Below are positions 63,776-64,000 of a stretch of 64,000 nucleotides of DNA, piece by piece (the first letter of the stretch is position 1; each line of letters opens with the position of its first letter). Under the pieces are notes generated by a model, which was not told the origin of the DNA, ran no database searches, and worked only from the letters and a program-made list of their open reading frames with translations. The stretch is from Neospora caninum Liverpool (lineage: Eukaryota > Apicomplexa > Conoidasida > Eucoccidiorida > Sarcocystidae), in assembly GCF_000208865.1 (NCBI RefSeq), contig NC_018388.1, forward strand, positions 1,178,001 through 1,242,000, written 5' to 3'. Both the position numbers and the translations under genes were made by a program.

Positions 63776-64000
63776 GCTGCGAAGCACGGAGGTAACGGCG
63801 TCACCGGCCCTTTAGTGGACAGCACCCCCTCCGCAGAGAGAGGCGAACTAGTTAGGTTTCGTGTGGTGGACTGAGCTTCTCTGCACCATTCAAAATTATC
63901 GCCACAGCAGCGAGTGAGGCGTGCGGGAGAAGAGCACGACCGAACTCGATTGGCCTCTCGGTAGCCGCCGAAAAGCGCTATCCGGAATGGGCAAACCAGA
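63776..64000. other. Right-edge sequence, nothing recognised
   Basis: GC returns to the nuclear level and no coding frame or RNA motif is evident. A little more organelle-derived sequence in the first few tens of bases cannot be excluded. Confidence 0.4.

Noticed and set aside
1..64000. CRISPR arrays, tRNA or rRNA genes, bacterial operons, insertion sequences
   Set aside because: No regularly spaced repeats, cloverleaf signatures, rRNA cores or transposase motifs were seen. Intron structure and composition are eukaryotic.

Overview
The window looks like nuclear DNA of a coccidian apicomplexan of the Toxoplasma/Hammondia/Neospora group. Base composition is near 52-53% GC, genes are intron-rich with GTAAG/GTGAG donors and pyrimidine-AG acceptors, introns and spacers carry many (TA)n microsatellites, and a rearranged nuclear copy of mitochondrial cox1 DNA lies near the right end. 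The species assignment is an inference; no ribosomal or organellar marker fixes it. All gene models were spliced by hand from reading frame, splice sites and phase continuity. There is no transcript evidence.

Layout. (1) From the left edge to about 22.9 kb on the + strand is the 3' part of a very large gene: 32 exons, 7,026 coding bases, no phase breaks. It encodes a cysteine-rich GCC2/GCC3-type ectodomain, one transmembrane helix and a roughly 1,420-residue, largely coiled-coil cytoplasmic tail. Its last exon core is duplicated at 23.0 kb with a different C-terminus. (2) From 26.9 to 32.0 kb on the - strand is an 8-exon, 442-residue CAMK/CDPK-like kinase with all catalytic motifs but no EF-hands. 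(3) From 36.87 to 40.49 kb on the + strand is a 6-exon, 464-residue XAP5/FAM50 family protein, probably nuclear. (4) From 40.9 to 43.0 kb on the + strand are coding-like blocks that do not join into one clean model. (5) From 44.3 to 47.85 kb on the - strand is a 4-exon, 744-residue membrane-anchored short-chain dehydrogenase/reductase with a large low-complexity insertion. (6) From 49.0 to 62.6 kb on the + strand are a 531-codon open frame and a 7- or 8-exon unit of about 2,200 residues that I do not recognise. (7) From 63.4 to 63.77 kb is the nuclear mitochondrial insertion.

The first gene and the kinase converge. The kinase and XAP5 genes diverge from a 4.8-kb spacer. The dehydrogenase diverges from the unit starting at 49.0 kb. 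I see no operon-like or pathway-level linkage: this is ordinary eukaryotic gene order with functions from different cell systems (surface/secretory, signalling, nuclear gene expression, lipid or retinoid-type redox).
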